Positions 8,844 through 17,308 are shown, counted from the stretch's first letter. The stretch is 64,000 bases of DNA from Beijerinckiaceae bacterium (GCA_947475995.1 CANJNI010000001.1:1-64000), one strand, 5' to 3'. The notes: generated from the letters alone by a model not told the origin. A program made the numbers and translations.

Positions 8844-10484
8844 TCAGGCCGTGCGCTCCCGCCGGAACGCGAACAGCCGGAACCCCGTAAACGTCAGGCT
8901 CATCGACACCAGCGAGCCGCACATGACGGCGGCGAAGATCGCCATGTTTTGCGTAACGAACCCGAGCCCGATGCGGCCGATCCCGATCAGCACGAGGCTG
9001 TAAACGGTGTAGTTCAGCGTGGTGCCGACCACGCTGACCGATAGGTAGCGGACGAATTCGCGGGCGCGCCGCCCATCCTGCGAGCGGAATGTGTGGCGGC
9101 GGTTGAGCAGCCATGTGGTCGTCGCCGCGCACAGCACCGCCGGAATGCGCGCCGCATAGGGCGACAGGCCGCCGACGCTCGACAAGAGCATGGTCAGGCC
9201 CGCGTCGACCACGAAGCCGACGACGCCCACCACCAGAAAGGCCCGCATCTGGCCCACCAGCGCCGCGTGCTTCTCGGCTAGGCGGAGGATCTGCGCCCAC
9301 AGGCCCATGTCGAGCAGCGCGCGGCGCGCAATGATCGCCGCCAGCGCCAGCATGGTCAGCAAGCCGAGCGGCACATAGGTGGCGGCGGCCATGTTGCGGG
9401 CGATGATCGGCACGATCCAGACCGCCGCCAGCGTGGTTTTCTCCCATGGCAGGAAGCCCCGCTCCATGCCGTAGGACGCCAACATCGCGATGGCCGGGCC
9501 GAGCAGCATCATGTCGTAATCGAGCGCGTAAGGGGTCGCCAGAAGCGCCGCCACCAGAACCGCTGCGCCGCGCAGGCGCCAGTCGGCCTTGCCGCCCCAG
9601 ATGATCGCCAGAGCCAGCGCGCAACCCGCCGTCGAGGCAAATTGCGCCAGATAGGCGATTTCGACCGAAGCGCCAAACATGCGGGCGGCGGCGAAAACCG
9701 TCTGGATTTTTTGCCAGCCGGTCGCGCCCGCCTCGATGTTCACCCGGCGGGAAAATTCCAGGCAATCGACGAACGCCTGCCAGGTGGAGGCTCCGAAGGC
9801 TGCATAGGTGGCCAGCGACATGGCCAGAACCGTCAGGCCGGCGGACACCACAGCCCGCCAGTGCAACCCGACCATCAGGGCGATGGGGATCAGCAGGCCG
9901 AATTGGGGCTTGTAGGCCAGAAGGCCGATCAGCGGGCCCGCGATCCAAGGCCGCCGGTCGATCAGCAGCAACCCGCCGCCCAGCAAAGCTGCGCTCAGGA
10001 ACCCGTTATGGCCGTGGCCGATGTTGATGAAGACCGCCGGATAGGCGCTCGCGATCAGCAGCGCGTCCTTTCCGGGCAAGATCGCCCGGATGGCCCGCAG
10101 ATAGAGCGCGAATGTCGTCGCAAGCCATAAGATCAGCGCCAGCGCATAGGGAAACAGCGCCAGCACGCCTGCGACGGCCAGAAAATAGGGCGGATAGCTC
10201 CACGGGAAAAAGCCGTCCGGGTCGCCAAAAAGGCTGAGTTGTTTCGCCGCATGGGCCTGCGGGTCGAAGGGCTTCTCGGGCTGGCCTTCCAGCACAAAGA
10301 CGCCCGCAGCCCACACGCCCGAGAAATCCGTGCCGAGCGGACGGTCGAAACGGTCGATCTTTCCGTCGGAGGTGGCGAACAGGAAGCCGGTCGAAAGCGC
10401 GTAAAAGACGAGCAAAACAGCGCTGACGAGGCGCATGCGCTCGCGCGTCAGCCAAAGGCCGTTCCGAAGGGACTCCAACATCAC
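8844..10484 (-). CDS. GT87 (DUF2029) glycosyltransferase fused to a GtrA-like flippase domain
   Basis: A 546-residue integral membrane protein. Residues about 1-400 are a GT-C type GT87/DUF2029 mannosyltransferase-like domain with many membrane helices, an early acidic site in RPLGTDFSGVWAAG, and WSYPPYFLAVAG. Residues about 415-540 are a GtrA-like domain of four helices (FLVVGVVGFVVDAGLT, WLLNRRHTFRS, FVRYLSVSVVGTTLNY, LTFTGFRLFAFRRE). GtrA proteins are thought to flip polyprenyl-phosphate-linked sugars, while GT87 enzymes use lipid-linked sugars as donors, so one polypeptide may supply and use the donor. The two domains are usually separate genes. No partner glycosylation genes are adjacent. 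Confidence 0.85.
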   Translation of the reverse strand: MMLESLRNGLWLTRERMRLVSAVLLVFYALSTGFLFATSDGKIDRFDRPLGTDFSGVWAAGVFVLEGQPEKPFDPQAHAAKQLSLFGDPDGFFPWSYPPYFLAVAGVLALFPYALALILWLATTFALYLRAIRAILPGKDALLIASAYPAVFINIGHGHNGFLSAALLGGGLLLIDRRPWIAGPLIGLLAYKPQFGLLIPIALMVGLHWRAVVSAGLTVLAMSLATYAAFGASTWQAFVDCLEFSRRVNIEAGATGWQKIQTVFAAARMFGASVEIAYLAQFASTAGCALALAIIWGGKADWRLRGAAVLVAALLATPYALDYDMMLLGPAIAMLASYGMERGFLPWEKTTLAAVWIVPIIARNMAAATYVPLGLLTMLALAAIIARRALLDMGLWAQILRLAEKHAALVGQMRAFLVVGVVGFVVDAGLTMLLSSVGGLSPYAARIPAVLCAATTTWLLNRRHTFRSQDGRRAREFVRYLSVSVVGTTLNYTVYSLVLIGIGRIGLGFVTQNMAIFAAVMCGSLVSMSLTFTGFRLFAFRRERTA

Positions 10485-10639
10485 GCTTTACGCACTCGTC
10501 AAAACTGATGGCGACCATGGGCGCAAGCTTTTAAGATTTGGTGGAGCGGGTCCGGGGGGCCGATTGAACTAAGTCGAAAAGCCAATTTCGCCCTTAAAAA
10601 TCTTGCCCCAATGAGGCCCCGGGAAAGCTGGAGGAAACC

Positions 10640-12541
10640 ATGTCGAGCCGCTACTCCGAGGTCTATCAGTCGTGGCAGTCGAACCCGGAGGGTTTCTGGG
10701 GCGAGGCCGCGAAGGAGATCGACTGGATCCGCAAGCCGACCAAAATCTTCGACGCCAAGGCCGGCGTCTATGGCCGCTGGTTCCCGGACGCGACCTGCAA
10801 CACCTGCTGGAACGCGGTGGACCGCCATGTGGAGGGCGGGCGCGCCGACCAGACGGCCATCATCTACGACAGCCCCGTCACCCAGCAGAAGCGCAGGATT
10901 TCCTACGGCGAATTGCGCGATGAAGTCGCCACGCTGGCCGCCGTTCTGGGCGATCTCGGCGTCGCCAAGGGCGACCGCGTCATTTGCTACATGCCGATGA
11001 TTCCCGAAGCCGTGATCGGCATGCTGGCCTGTGCGCGCATCGGGGCGATTCACTCCGTGGTCTTCGGCGGGTTCGCGGCGAAAGAGCTGGCGACGCGCAT
11101 CGACGACGCCAAGCCGAAACTCGTTCTCACCGCCTCCTGCGGCATCGAGCCGGGCCGCGTCGTGCATTACAAGCCGCTGCTCGATCAGGCGATTGAACTC
11201 TCGGCCTCCAAGCCCACCGGCGTGCTGCTTCTCCAGCGCCCTCAATCGCAGGCGAGCATGATCGCCGGCCGCGATCACGACTGGGCGCAGACGATGGCAG
11301 CCGCGAAGGCTGCGGGCAAGAAGGCTGACTGTGTCGAACTCGCCGCGACTGATCCGCTCTACATTCTCTACACGTCCGGCACGACCGGCATTCCCAAGGG
11401 CGTCGTGCGCGACAATGGCGGCCACATGGTCGCGCTGAAATGGACGATGAAAAATCTCTACGGCATCGAGCCGGGCGAGGTTTACTGGGCTGCTTCGGAT
11501 GTCGGTTGGGTCGTCGGCCATTCCTACATCGTCTATGCGCCGCTGCTGCACGGGGCGACGACCGTCGTTTACGAGGGCAAGCCCATCGGGACGCCGGACG
11601 CGGGCGCGTTCTGGCGCATGATCGAGGAATACAAGATCTCGGCCTTGTTCACCGCCCCGACCGCGTTCCGGGCGATCAAGAAGGAAGACCCGAACGCCGA
11701 ACATCTGAAGCGCTACAACACCACGTCGCTGCGCACCCTGTTCCTCGCGGGCGAGCGCGCCGATCCCGATACGGTGGCGTGGGCCGAGCGCATTCTGGGC
11801 GTGCCGATTGTCGATCACTGGTGGCAGACCGAAACCGGCTGGGGGATCGTCGGCAATCCGGTAGGCCTCGGCATCCTGCCGATCAAGCACGGCTCGCCGA
11901 CTGTGCCGATGCCGGGCTATGACGTGCAGATTGTCGATGAAGCCGCCAGGCCGGTCGAGAATGGCCGCATGGGCTCCATCGTGGTGAAGCTGCCGCTGCC
12001 TCCGGGCTGCCTGCCGACGCTGTGGCAGAACGATGAGCGCATGGCCGACAGCTATCTCGCGGAGTTCCCCGGCTATTACAAAACTGCCGACGCCGGCTAC
12101 AAGGATCAGGACGGCTATCTCTACATCATGGGCCGCACCGACGACATCATCAACGTCGCCGGCCATCGCCTCTCGACCGGCGGAATGGAAGAAGTTCTGT
12201 CGTCCCATCCGGACGTGGCCGAATGCGCTGTCATCGGCATCAAGGATGATCTCAAGGGCGAGCAGCCCTGCGGGTTCATCGTGCTGAAATCAGGCGTCAC
12301 CAAGCCGCACGACCAGATCGAGAAAGAGATCGTGGCGCTGGTGCGCGAGAAGATCGGCCCCGTGGCGGCGTTCAAACTGGCGATCACGATTGACCGTCTG
12401 CCGAAGACGCGATCAGGAAAAATCCTGCGCGGCACGATGAAGAAGATCGCCGATCACGATGAATGGTCGATGCCCGCGACGATTGATGATCCGGCGATAC
12501 TGGACGAGATCGCGGGGGCTTTGGGGCGGAAGGGGGTTTAG
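10640..12541 (+). CDS. prpE: propionyl-CoA synthetase
   Basis: A 633-residue acyl-adenylate-forming enzyme that makes propionyl-CoA from propionate, ATP and CoA. It starts with the ACS-type SEVYQSWQSNPEGFWGEAAK and has the P-loop YTSGTTGIPKGVV (about 247-259), DHWWQTETGWGI (about 393-404), the hinge YIMGRTDDIINVAGHRLSTG and a C-terminal lysine in KTRSGKILRG that is acetylated in this family. Length and PrpE-like N-terminus favour propionyl- over acetyl-CoA synthetase. A GGAGG site precedes the ATG. The gene is monocistronic, and no methylcitrate or propionyl-CoA carboxylase genes are close. The downstream region is filled with palindromic repeats rather than a clear terminator. Confidence 0.88.
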   Translation: MSSRYSEVYQSWQSNPEGFWGEAAKEIDWIRKPTKIFDAKAGVYGRWFPDATCNTCWNAVDRHVEGGRADQTAIIYDSPVTQQKRRISYGELRDEVATLAAVLGDLGVAKGDRVICYMPMIPEAVIGMLACARIGAIHSVVFGGFAAKELATRIDDAKPKLVLTASCGIEPGRVVHYKPLLDQAIELSASKPTGVLLLQRPQSQASMIAGRDHDWAQTMAAAKAAGKKADCVELAATDPLYILYTSGTTGIPKGVVRDNGGHMVALKWTMKNLYGIEPGEVYWAASDVGWVVGHSYIVYAPLLHGATTVVYEGKPIGTPDAGAFWRMIEEYKISALFTAPTAFRAIKKEDPNAEHLKRYNTTSLRTLFLAGERADPDTVAWAERILGVPIVDHWWQTETGWGIVGNPVGLGILPIKHGSPTVPMPGYDVQIVDEAARPVENGRMGSIVVKLPLPPGCLPTLWQNDERMADSYLAEFPGYYKTADAGYKDQDGYLYIMGRTDDIINVAGHRLSTGGMEEVLSSHPDVAECAVIGIKDDLKGEQPCGFIVLKSGVTKPHDQIEKEIVALVREKIGPVAAFKLAITIDRLPKTRSGKILRGTMKKIADHDEWSMPATIDDPAILDEIAGALGRKGV

Positions 12542-12546
12542 CGCGC

Positions 12547-12630
12547 CGTCATTGCGAGCGCAGCGAAGCAATCCAGAGTCGCGCGCGCACCACGATGGAT
12601 CGCATCGTCGCTACGCTCCTCGCGATGACG
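12547..12630. repeat. palindromic intergenic repeat, family A (CGTCATTGCGAGCG...)
   Basis: CGTCATTGCGAGCGCAGCGA at 12547 is mirrored by CGCTCCTCGCGATGACG-like sequence ending at 12630, an imperfect inverted repeat with a loop of about 25 bases. The same family recurs at 28561-28623. It lies directly after the prpE stop and may form a transcript-end hairpin. This type of repeat is common between genes in Bradyrhizobium-like genomes. Confidence 0.7.
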
Positions 12631-12654
12631 GTCGGCAGCCCTCATGGAGAGTAG

Positions 12655-12700
12655 CCCTCATGCTGAGGAGGCGCGCAGCGCCGTCTCGAAGCACGAGGGC
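12655..12700. repeat. palindromic repeat, family B (CCTCATGCTGAGGAG...)
   Basis: The element runs from CCCTCATGCTGAGGAG through a GCGCGCAGCGC stem to GTCTCGAAGCACGAGGGC. Its ends pair with each other and with internal arms. Close relatives occur at 12738-12784, 35564-35610, 35639-35687, 41778-41828, 41875-41920 and 42243-42293. Confidence 0.75.
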
Positions 12701-12737
12701 GCGCCACGCTGCTTCATGCGCCGCGCGCTCGTTGCTC

Positions 12738-12784
12738 CTACATCCTTCGAGACGCTTGCTGCGCAAGCTCCTCAGGACGAGGGC
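12738..12784. repeat. palindromic repeat, family B, opposite orientation
   Basis: CATCCTTCGAGACGCTTGCT ... GCTCCTCAGGACGAGGGC, an inverted, diverged copy of the family B element at 12655-12700. The two together form a REP-like pair filling the gap after prpE. The remaining bases to 12861 hold no gene that I can support. Confidence 0.7.
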
Positions 12785-12861
12785 GAGAGTCGCTCGCGTC
12801 TCGCGGATCAATCAGGCATGCCATCGGTCGATACACCCGCATAGCCGTAGATTATGCGCCG

Positions 12862-13152
12862 TCACACCAGTTCGAGGCGCAATTCACGGCCTACGATTTT
12901 CGCTGCGCGCTGCAACGTCTCAAGAGTGACGCCGCCATTGTCGGGATCAAGCAAGCGGTCGAGCTGGGCGCGGCTGGTGTGCATCTGCTCCGCCATGGCG
13001 GTCTTGCTGATGCCGCGTTGCTTCATGGCCTCCGCAAGCTGAAGCGAAATCACGGCCTTGATCGCCGCGCCTGTGACTTCCTGCCTGATCCCCTGTTCAT
13101 CAAGCCAGCTCTCGAACGTCGAACCGATGTGAGGATTTTTCTTCTTCGTCAT
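12862..13152 (-). CDS. XRE/HigA-type helix-turn-helix antitoxin
   Basis: A 96-residue protein starting MTKKKNPHIGSTFESWLDEQ. The helix-turn-helix is AEAMKQRGISKTAMAEQMHT followed by the recognition-helix residues SRAQLDRLLDP, and VTLETLQRAAKIVGRELRLEL is the usual end of this fold. The ATG at 13152 overlaps the end of the toxin gene by 4 bases. The frame stays open upstream to 13359, but that part duplicates the toxin region in another frame and is not credible. It should neutralise the RelE-like toxin and repress the operon at the palindrome 13506-13531. The toxin-first order matches the HigBA type. Confidence 0.85.
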   Translation of the reverse strand: MTKKKNPHIGSTFESWLDEQGIRQEVTGAAIKAVISLQLAEAMKQRGISKTAMAEQMHTSRAQLDRLLDPDNGGVTLETLQRAAKIVGRELRLELV

Positions 13153-13499
13153 GGCGTGGCCTCCTGAAAGCGCTGTCGTGCAAGCGAAAGATCGTCCGTC
13201 GAGGTCTTCTGAGTTTTCTTGATGAAGGCATGAACGGCAATCAGCTCGCCCTCGTGAAACCCGAAAAGAACGCGCGCTTCCCGCTTGCTGGGAAGCGATG
13301 ACCGGACCTCCCAAAGTCCGCCGCTCAACGGGCGGCATACAGGCAACCCGATCGGCCAACCGAACTGAACCTTCGCAATGTCGCGGCCAATGATCCGGCG
13401 ATCATCGAGGGGCAATTCGGTCAACCACTCCCGCACCGGCTCGCGTCCAGTGGTCGAGCGCCAAAAGCGGAACGGGATGGGTTTGAGGTCTGCAGTCAT
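13149..13499 (-). CDS. RelE/HigB-type toxin (phage-derived Gp49-like, DUF891)
   Basis: A 116-residue toxin. KPIPFRFWRSTTGREPVREW begins the fold, LWEVRSSLPSKREARVLFG contains the basic residues expected for mRNA cleavage on the ribosome, and ELIAVHAFIKKTQKTS is the family's C-terminal signature (AFxKKTQKT). It is encoded before its antitoxin, as in higBA, with a 4-base overlap. The ATG at 13499 lies only 6 bases downstream of a perfect palindrome and has no Shine-Dalgarno sequence, so the transcript may be leaderless or nearly so. Confidence 0.87.
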   Translation of the reverse strand: MTADLKPIPFRFWRSTTGREPVREWLTELPLDDRRIIGRDIAKVQFGWPIGLPVCRPLSGGLWEVRSSLPSKREARVLFGFHEGELIAVHAFIKKTQKTSTDDLSLARQRFQEATP

Positions 13500-13505
13500 T
13501 CAAAA

Positions 13506-13531
13506 GAAACGTATCAAAAAAGATACGTTTC
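13506..13531. promoter_or_regulatory. perfect inverted repeat, likely operator of the HigBA-like pair
   Basis: GAAACGTATC (13506-13515) and GATACGTTTC (13522-13531) are perfectly complementary arms separated by six adenines. The repeat ends 6 bases before the toxin ATG on the minus strand and covers the place where a ribosome site would be. The likely binder is the helix-turn-helix antitoxin. An AT-rich intrinsic hairpin is a less likely reading because the loop, not the tail, holds the A/T run. Confidence 0.7.
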
Positions 13532-13571
13532 CGCAAGCCGTCATTGGCAAGTTTTGGCGAGAACTTACAGC

Positions 13572-15260
13572 CTACCGGCTCACCTCGTCCCGCAACGCCC
13601 GCCGCAAGATCTTCCCCACATTCGTCTTCGGCAGCATCGCCCGGAACTCGATGGTCTTCGGAACTTTATAGGGCGTGAGGTTCTGCTTGCACCACGCTCG
13701 CAGATCTTCCGCGCTCACCTCCTCGGAGCGGCGCACCACATAGGCGGTGACGGCCTCGCCCGACTTGTCGTCCGGCAGGCCGATGACGGCGGCTTCCAGC
13801 ACGGCGGGATGCGAGACCAGCACGTCCTCGACCTCGTTCGGAAACACTTTCATGCCCGACACGACCACCATGTCTTTCAGGCGGTCGACGATCTTGAATG
13901 TTCCGTCGTCATTCTCGACGCCGACGTCGCCGGAGCGGAAAAATCCGTCGTGCGTCATCACGTTTTTCGTCTCGTCCGGACGGTTCCAGTAACCGGCCAT
14001 GACCTGCGGGCCTCGAATGCAGATTTCGCCCGGCTCGCCCTGCGGGGCGATGCTGCCGTCGGGCAGCCGGATCGAAATGTCGGTCGAGGGAACCGGATAG
14101 CCGATGCCGCCGGTGAAATCCTGAATGTCGAGACGATTGACGGTCGCGATGGGCGACGTTTCGGAAAGCCCGTAGCCCTCGATGATCGCCTTGCCGGTGA
14201 GCTTCTTCCAGCGCGCGGCGACAGCGGCTTGCGTGGCCATGCCGCCCGACACGCAGGTGGCGACCTGCGAGAAATCAACCTCCTTGATGTCGGGCTGATC
14301 GCACAGGACGTTGTAGAGCGTGTTGACCATGACCAGCATGGTGAACTTGTGCTCCTTCATGGTCTTCATCAGCGCCGGAATGTCGCGCGGATTGACGACC
14401 AGCACCTGCATGGCCCCGATGCGGGCCATGAAGAGGCAGCAGGCCGTAAGCGCCAGCACATGATAGAGCGGCAGCGCCGTCAGCATGATGTGATCGGGCC
14501 GGTCGCCGATGAAGACTTTCATCCAGGCTTCCGCCTGCGCCACATTGGCGGCGATGTTGCGATGAAGCAGCGTCGCGCCTTTCGAGACGCCGGTCGTGCC
14601 ACCCGTATATTGCAGGAAGGCCACGTCGTGCGGGGATATTTCGACGGGCTTCAGCGAATCCTTCGCGGCCCAGGAATAGAAATCCACGAAACTGATGCAG
14701 GCCGGCAGGCTGTAGGGCTTGATGGCGCGCTTGACGAATTTCGAAACGAAATTGATGACCTTGCCCTTGAGGCCCATCAGGTCGCCGGGCTTGACGATGA
14801 TGGCGCGCTCGACCGTATGCAGCTCCAGCAGGCCGTCCATCACCGTATGGGCGAAGTTCTCCAGCACGAACAGGACGCGCGCGCCGCTGTCGTTCAACTG
14901 GTGGGTCAGTTCGCGCGCCGTATATTGCGGATTGACGTTCACCACCACATAGCCGCCGAGCAGCACGCCGAACATGATGGCCGGATAGGTCATCACATTG
15001 GGCATCATGATGGCGACGCGGTCGCCCTTTTTCAGTCCGAGCTGCTGGAGGCCCACGGCCACGCGCCGCGCGGCGACGTCGAGCTGGCCATAGGTCATCT
15101 GGACGCCGAAGCTCGACACGGCGGGACGCGCCGCGAAGCGCGTCACGCTCTCCTCGAAGATTCGATTGATCGTGTTCGGGGCCGCGGGGTCGATTTCCGC
15201 AGGCACGCCCGAGGGGTAATGCGCAAGCCAGGGCCGCGCGACTGTGGCCGCAATATTCAT
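13572..15260 (-). CDS. fadD: long-chain fatty acid-CoA ligase
   Basis: A cytosolic AMP-forming ligase of about 562 residues that activates fatty acids for beta-oxidation. The adenylate-forming P-loop is YTGGTTGVSKGA (about 205-216), followed by EGYGLSETSP, GEICIRGPQVMAGYW, SGDVGVENDDG and VSGMKVFPNEVEDVL, and the C-terminal lysine lies in TNVGKILRRALRDE. I chose the ATG at 15260 because GAAGGAG stands 8 bases before it; that purine run is itself read as codons if the start at 15278 or 15320 is used. It appears monocistronic, between the HigBA-like module and trcR. Confidence 0.88.
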   Translation of the reverse strand: MNIAATVARPWLAHYPSGVPAEIDPAAPNTINRIFEESVTRFAARPAVSSFGVQMTYGQLDVAARRVAVGLQQLGLKKGDRVAIMMPNVMTYPAIMFGVLLGGYVVVNVNPQYTARELTHQLNDSGARVLFVLENFAHTVMDGLLELHTVERAIIVKPGDLMGLKGKVINFVSKFVKRAIKPYSLPACISFVDFYSWAAKDSLKPVEISPHDVAFLQYTGGTTGVSKGATLLHRNIAANVAQAEAWMKVFIGDRPDHIMLTALPLYHVLALTACCLFMARIGAMQVLVVNPRDIPALMKTMKEHKFTMLVMVNTLYNVLCDQPDIKEVDFSQVATCVSGGMATQAAVAARWKKLTGKAIIEGYGLSETSPIATVNRLDIQDFTGGIGYPVPSTDISIRLPDGSIAPQGEPGEICIRGPQVMAGYWNRPDETKNVMTHDGFFRSGDVGVENDDGTFKIVDRLKDMVVVSGMKVFPNEVEDVLVSHPAVLEAAVIGLPDDKSGEAVTAYVVRRSEEVSAEDLRAWCKQNLTPYKVPKTIEFRAMLPKTNVGKILRRALRDEVSR

Positions 15261-15382
15261 GGCGGCGTCTCCTTCCATCCGATTGACGCCGACCATGACA
15301 TTTCGTCGCGGCAGCGGCAATCATCGAAAGAAATACGCACAGCCATACGATCGGATGACGACCGCGTTGTGATCGGTGCCGA

Positions 15383-16096
15383 TTACTCGTCCGTCTTGAG
15401 CGTCTTCAGCTTGGCGAAGACCGAATCCACGTCGATGGATTCTTCGGCCCGCTTGGGCGCCGGGGCCGGGCTCGAGCCGAACACGTCGAGCGGCGTGGAA
15501 GGTTCGCGCGGCGCGGTGGTGATCTCGGCGGACACCAGCGTCTGGCCCGGATCGGGCGCAGTCTGCGGACGATCCTTGTTGGCGCGGTTGACCTCCATGT
15601 CGAGGTCGATCTGCGAGCACAGGCCCAGAGTCACCGGGTCGAGCGGCGACAACTGGCTGGAATTCCAGTGCGTCCGGTCTCGGATCGCCTGCAGGGTCGT
15701 CTTGGTCGTGCCGACCAGACGCATGATCTGCGCATCCTTGAGTTCGGGATGGTTGCGGACGAGCCAGAGGATCGCGTTCGGACGGTCCTGACGGCGCGAC
15801 AGCGGCGTGTAGCGCGGGCCGCCCTGCTTCTTGATCTCCGGCAGGCGCACCTTCGAGACGGCCAGCGTCAGCCGGTAGTTCTGGTTGCCTTCGGCCCGGG
15901 CGATTTCCTCGCGGGTGAGCTGGCCCGAGCTGATCGGGTCGTGCCCCTTGATGCCTGCGGCGACTTCGCCATCCGCAATGCCTTTGACTTCAAGGGGATG
16001 CAGCTTGCAGAAGTCGGCGATCTGATCGAAGGTGAGCGAGGTGTTCTCCACGAGCCACACGGCGGTCGCCTTTGGCATCAGCGGGGCGTTGCTCAT
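15383..16096 (-). CDS. trcR: cell cycle transcriptional regulator TrcR (DUF1013)
   Basis: A 237-residue DUF1013 protein, a family restricted to alphaproteobacteria and annotated as a cell-cycle transcriptional regulator. The N-terminal ATAVWLVENTSLTFDQIADF and the later NAILWLVRNHPELKDAQIMR look like two related helix-turn-helix-like repeats. LVGTTKTTLQAIRDRTHWNS is highly typical. The C-terminal tail (about 180-237) is proline- and acid-rich and variable. I chose the ATG at 16096 because AGGAG stands before it, giving MSNAPLMPKATAVWL. The longer frame to 16159 adds sequence unlike the family. It is well conserved and a good taxonomic marker. Confidence 0.9.
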   Translation of the reverse strand: MSNAPLMPKATAVWLVENTSLTFDQIADFCKLHPLEVKGIADGEVAAGIKGHDPISSGQLTREEIARAEGNQNYRLTLAVSKVRLPEIKKQGGPRYTPLSRRQDRPNAILWLVRNHPELKDAQIMRLVGTTKTTLQAIRDRTHWNSSQLSPLDPVTLGLCSQIDLDMEVNRANKDRPQTAPDPGQTLVSAEITTAPREPSTPLDVFGSSPAPAPKRAEESIDVDSVFAKLKTLKTDE

Positions 16097-16181
16097 CTTT
16101 ATCTCCTGTTGGCAGGCCGTCCAGACGCGTTCCGCCGCGCTCCGGCCCGGCCGAGGCAAAGCCTCATAAAACTCACGAATG

Positions 16182-16195
16182 ACGGTAATAACCGT
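16182..16195. promoter_or_regulatory. short inverted repeat upstream of trcR
   Basis: ACGGT-AATA-ACCGT, a 5-base inverted repeat in an AT-rich pocket, lies about 86 bases upstream of the trcR ATG and between divergent trcR and copper genes. It could be an operator or sit within the promoter. Nothing else supports it. Confidence 0.25.
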
Positions 16196-16308
16196 AATAT
16201 AGGCTGTTCGGAGTCGCGGCGCAATCGTCGCAGCTTCAAATCGGGCATTTTGTCACCGCTCCGCCGGGGAGCTTGACGTCCCGCGAACTCGCCGAAATAT
16301 TGCGCCCC

Positions 16309-16704
16309 ATGACGAGGCACCCCCCGCGCGCATTCTACGCCCGCACGATCCTGGCGATCGCGCTGGTCTATGTGCTCGTGGCGAAGGCCCTGTTCGCCCC
16401 GCTCGCGGCCCATCAGGGCAGTTTCGGCATGCCGGGGATGGATCTCGTCATCTGCTCCGCGCACCCTGACGGCTCGACGCCGGCCTCGCCCGACCCGTCT
16501 CACCAGAAAACCTGTTGCGACGAAGGCTGCCTGCTGCGTCTGCTGACGCTGGCTGCGCCGCTTCTGGCGGTCGCGGCGGTCCTGTTCGCCATCCTCGACA
16601 CTGCCGTCCAGCCCGCCCGGCGCATCATCCGCCGCGCCGCCGGCCCGCCGTGGCGCATTGCGTCATCGCCCGGCGCGCAACGAGCGCCGCCCGCCTTCGC
16701 CTGA
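16309..16704 (+). CDS. small membrane protein of the copper operon (DUF2946-like)
   Basis: A 131-residue protein with a first hydrophobic segment (about 11-30), a cysteine-containing periplasmic stretch (VICSAHPDG, then HQKTCCDEGCLLR) and a second hydrophobic segment (about 80-97). The Cys/His-rich loop and its position before a PCu(A)C chaperone, YcnI and CopCD suggest a copper-linked protein of DUF2946 type. The ATG at 16309 gives a sensible membrane start; a TTG at 16273 would add 12 residues. The ribosome site is weak. Metal binding is inferred. Confidence 0.6.
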   Translation: MTRHPPRAFYARTILAIALVYVLVAKALFAPLAAHQGSFGMPGMDLVICSAHPDGSTPASPDPSHQKTCCDEGCLLRLLTLAAPLLAVAAVLFAILDTAVQPARRIIRRAAGPPWRIASSPGAQRAPPAFA

Positions 16705-16816
16705 TTCCCGAAGCTCGTTGCTTCGCGTAACGACGCGCCCCCGCGCGTCTGACAAGAGCCGTGCGCCAGGCGCGCGGTCCGGACTTCCAGTTTTCATCAA
16801 ACCGAAAGGAGCGGCC

Positions 16817-17308
16817 ATGCGCCGTAATCTTCCGACTCTCGCCGAATGCCTGCTGGCCGGCGGGCTAACACTCTTGGGCTTCGGGGCACTTGCCGCCGAC
16901 GCCGCAACCCCGACCTTGACTATCGCAAAGCCTTGGACGCGAGCGACCCCGGCCAATGCGCCGGTCGCAGGCGGCTACATGACGATCACCAATACCGGCG
17001 GCGAACCGGAACGCCTTACAGGCGGCGACTTCGGCATCGCCGGAAAGATCGAAGTCCACGAGATGGCGATGAACAACGGGATTATGACCATGCGGCCGTT
17101 GCAAAATGGCCTCGAAATCAAGCCCGGCGCCTCCATCGAACTGAAGCCCGGCTCCTATCACCTCATGTTGATGGGGCTGAAGGGGCAACTGAAGCAGGGC
17201 GAGACCCTGAAGGGAACGCTCACATTTGAAAAGGCCGGCAAGGTGCCGGTCGAACTTTCCGTCGAAAGCATGGGGGCGACGACCGCGCCCATGCAGATGA
17301 ATCACTGA
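16817..17308 (+). CDS. periplasmic copper chaperone PCu(A)C
   Basis: A 163-residue secreted protein that carries Cu(I) in the periplasm, classically for cytochrome oxidase CuA assembly. A signal peptide (about 1-30, ending FGALAADA) is followed by the cupredoxin-like domain with IEVHEMAMNNGIMTMRPL and, 30 residues later, YHLMLMGLKGQL. The His-Met...Met...His-x-Met ligand pattern of the family is intact. AAAGGAG precedes the ATG at 16817. It is the second gene of the operon and followed by YcnI and CopCD, so copper handling is well supported. Confidence 0.9.
   Translation: MRRNLPTLAECLLAGGLTLLGFGALAADAATPTLTIAKPWTRATPANAPVAGGYMTITNTGGEPERLTGGDFGIAGKIEVHEMAMNNGIMTMRPLQNGLEIKPGASIELKPGSYHLMLMGLKGQLKQGETLKGTLTFEKAGKVPVELSVESMGATTAPMQMNH

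Noticed and set aside
10499-12208. 569-codon open frame on the minus strand
   Set aside because: Antisense to prpE; composition rich in Arg, His, Asp and Gly with no recognisable motif.
12542-12861. Repeat array as possible CRISPR
   Set aside because: The elements are palindromic, differ in orientation and lack regular spacers; no cas genes are present.
12459-12929. 156-codon frame after prpE
   Set aside because: Made mostly of translated palindromic repeats; overlaps prpE and the antitoxin gene.
13506-13531. Rho-independent terminator
   Set aside because: The A/T run lies in the loop rather than after the stem, and there is no gene that would end there.
13554-15791. 745-codon open frame on the plus strand
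   Set aside because: Runs antisense through both the fatty-acyl-CoA ligase and the end of trcR, two well-supported genes.
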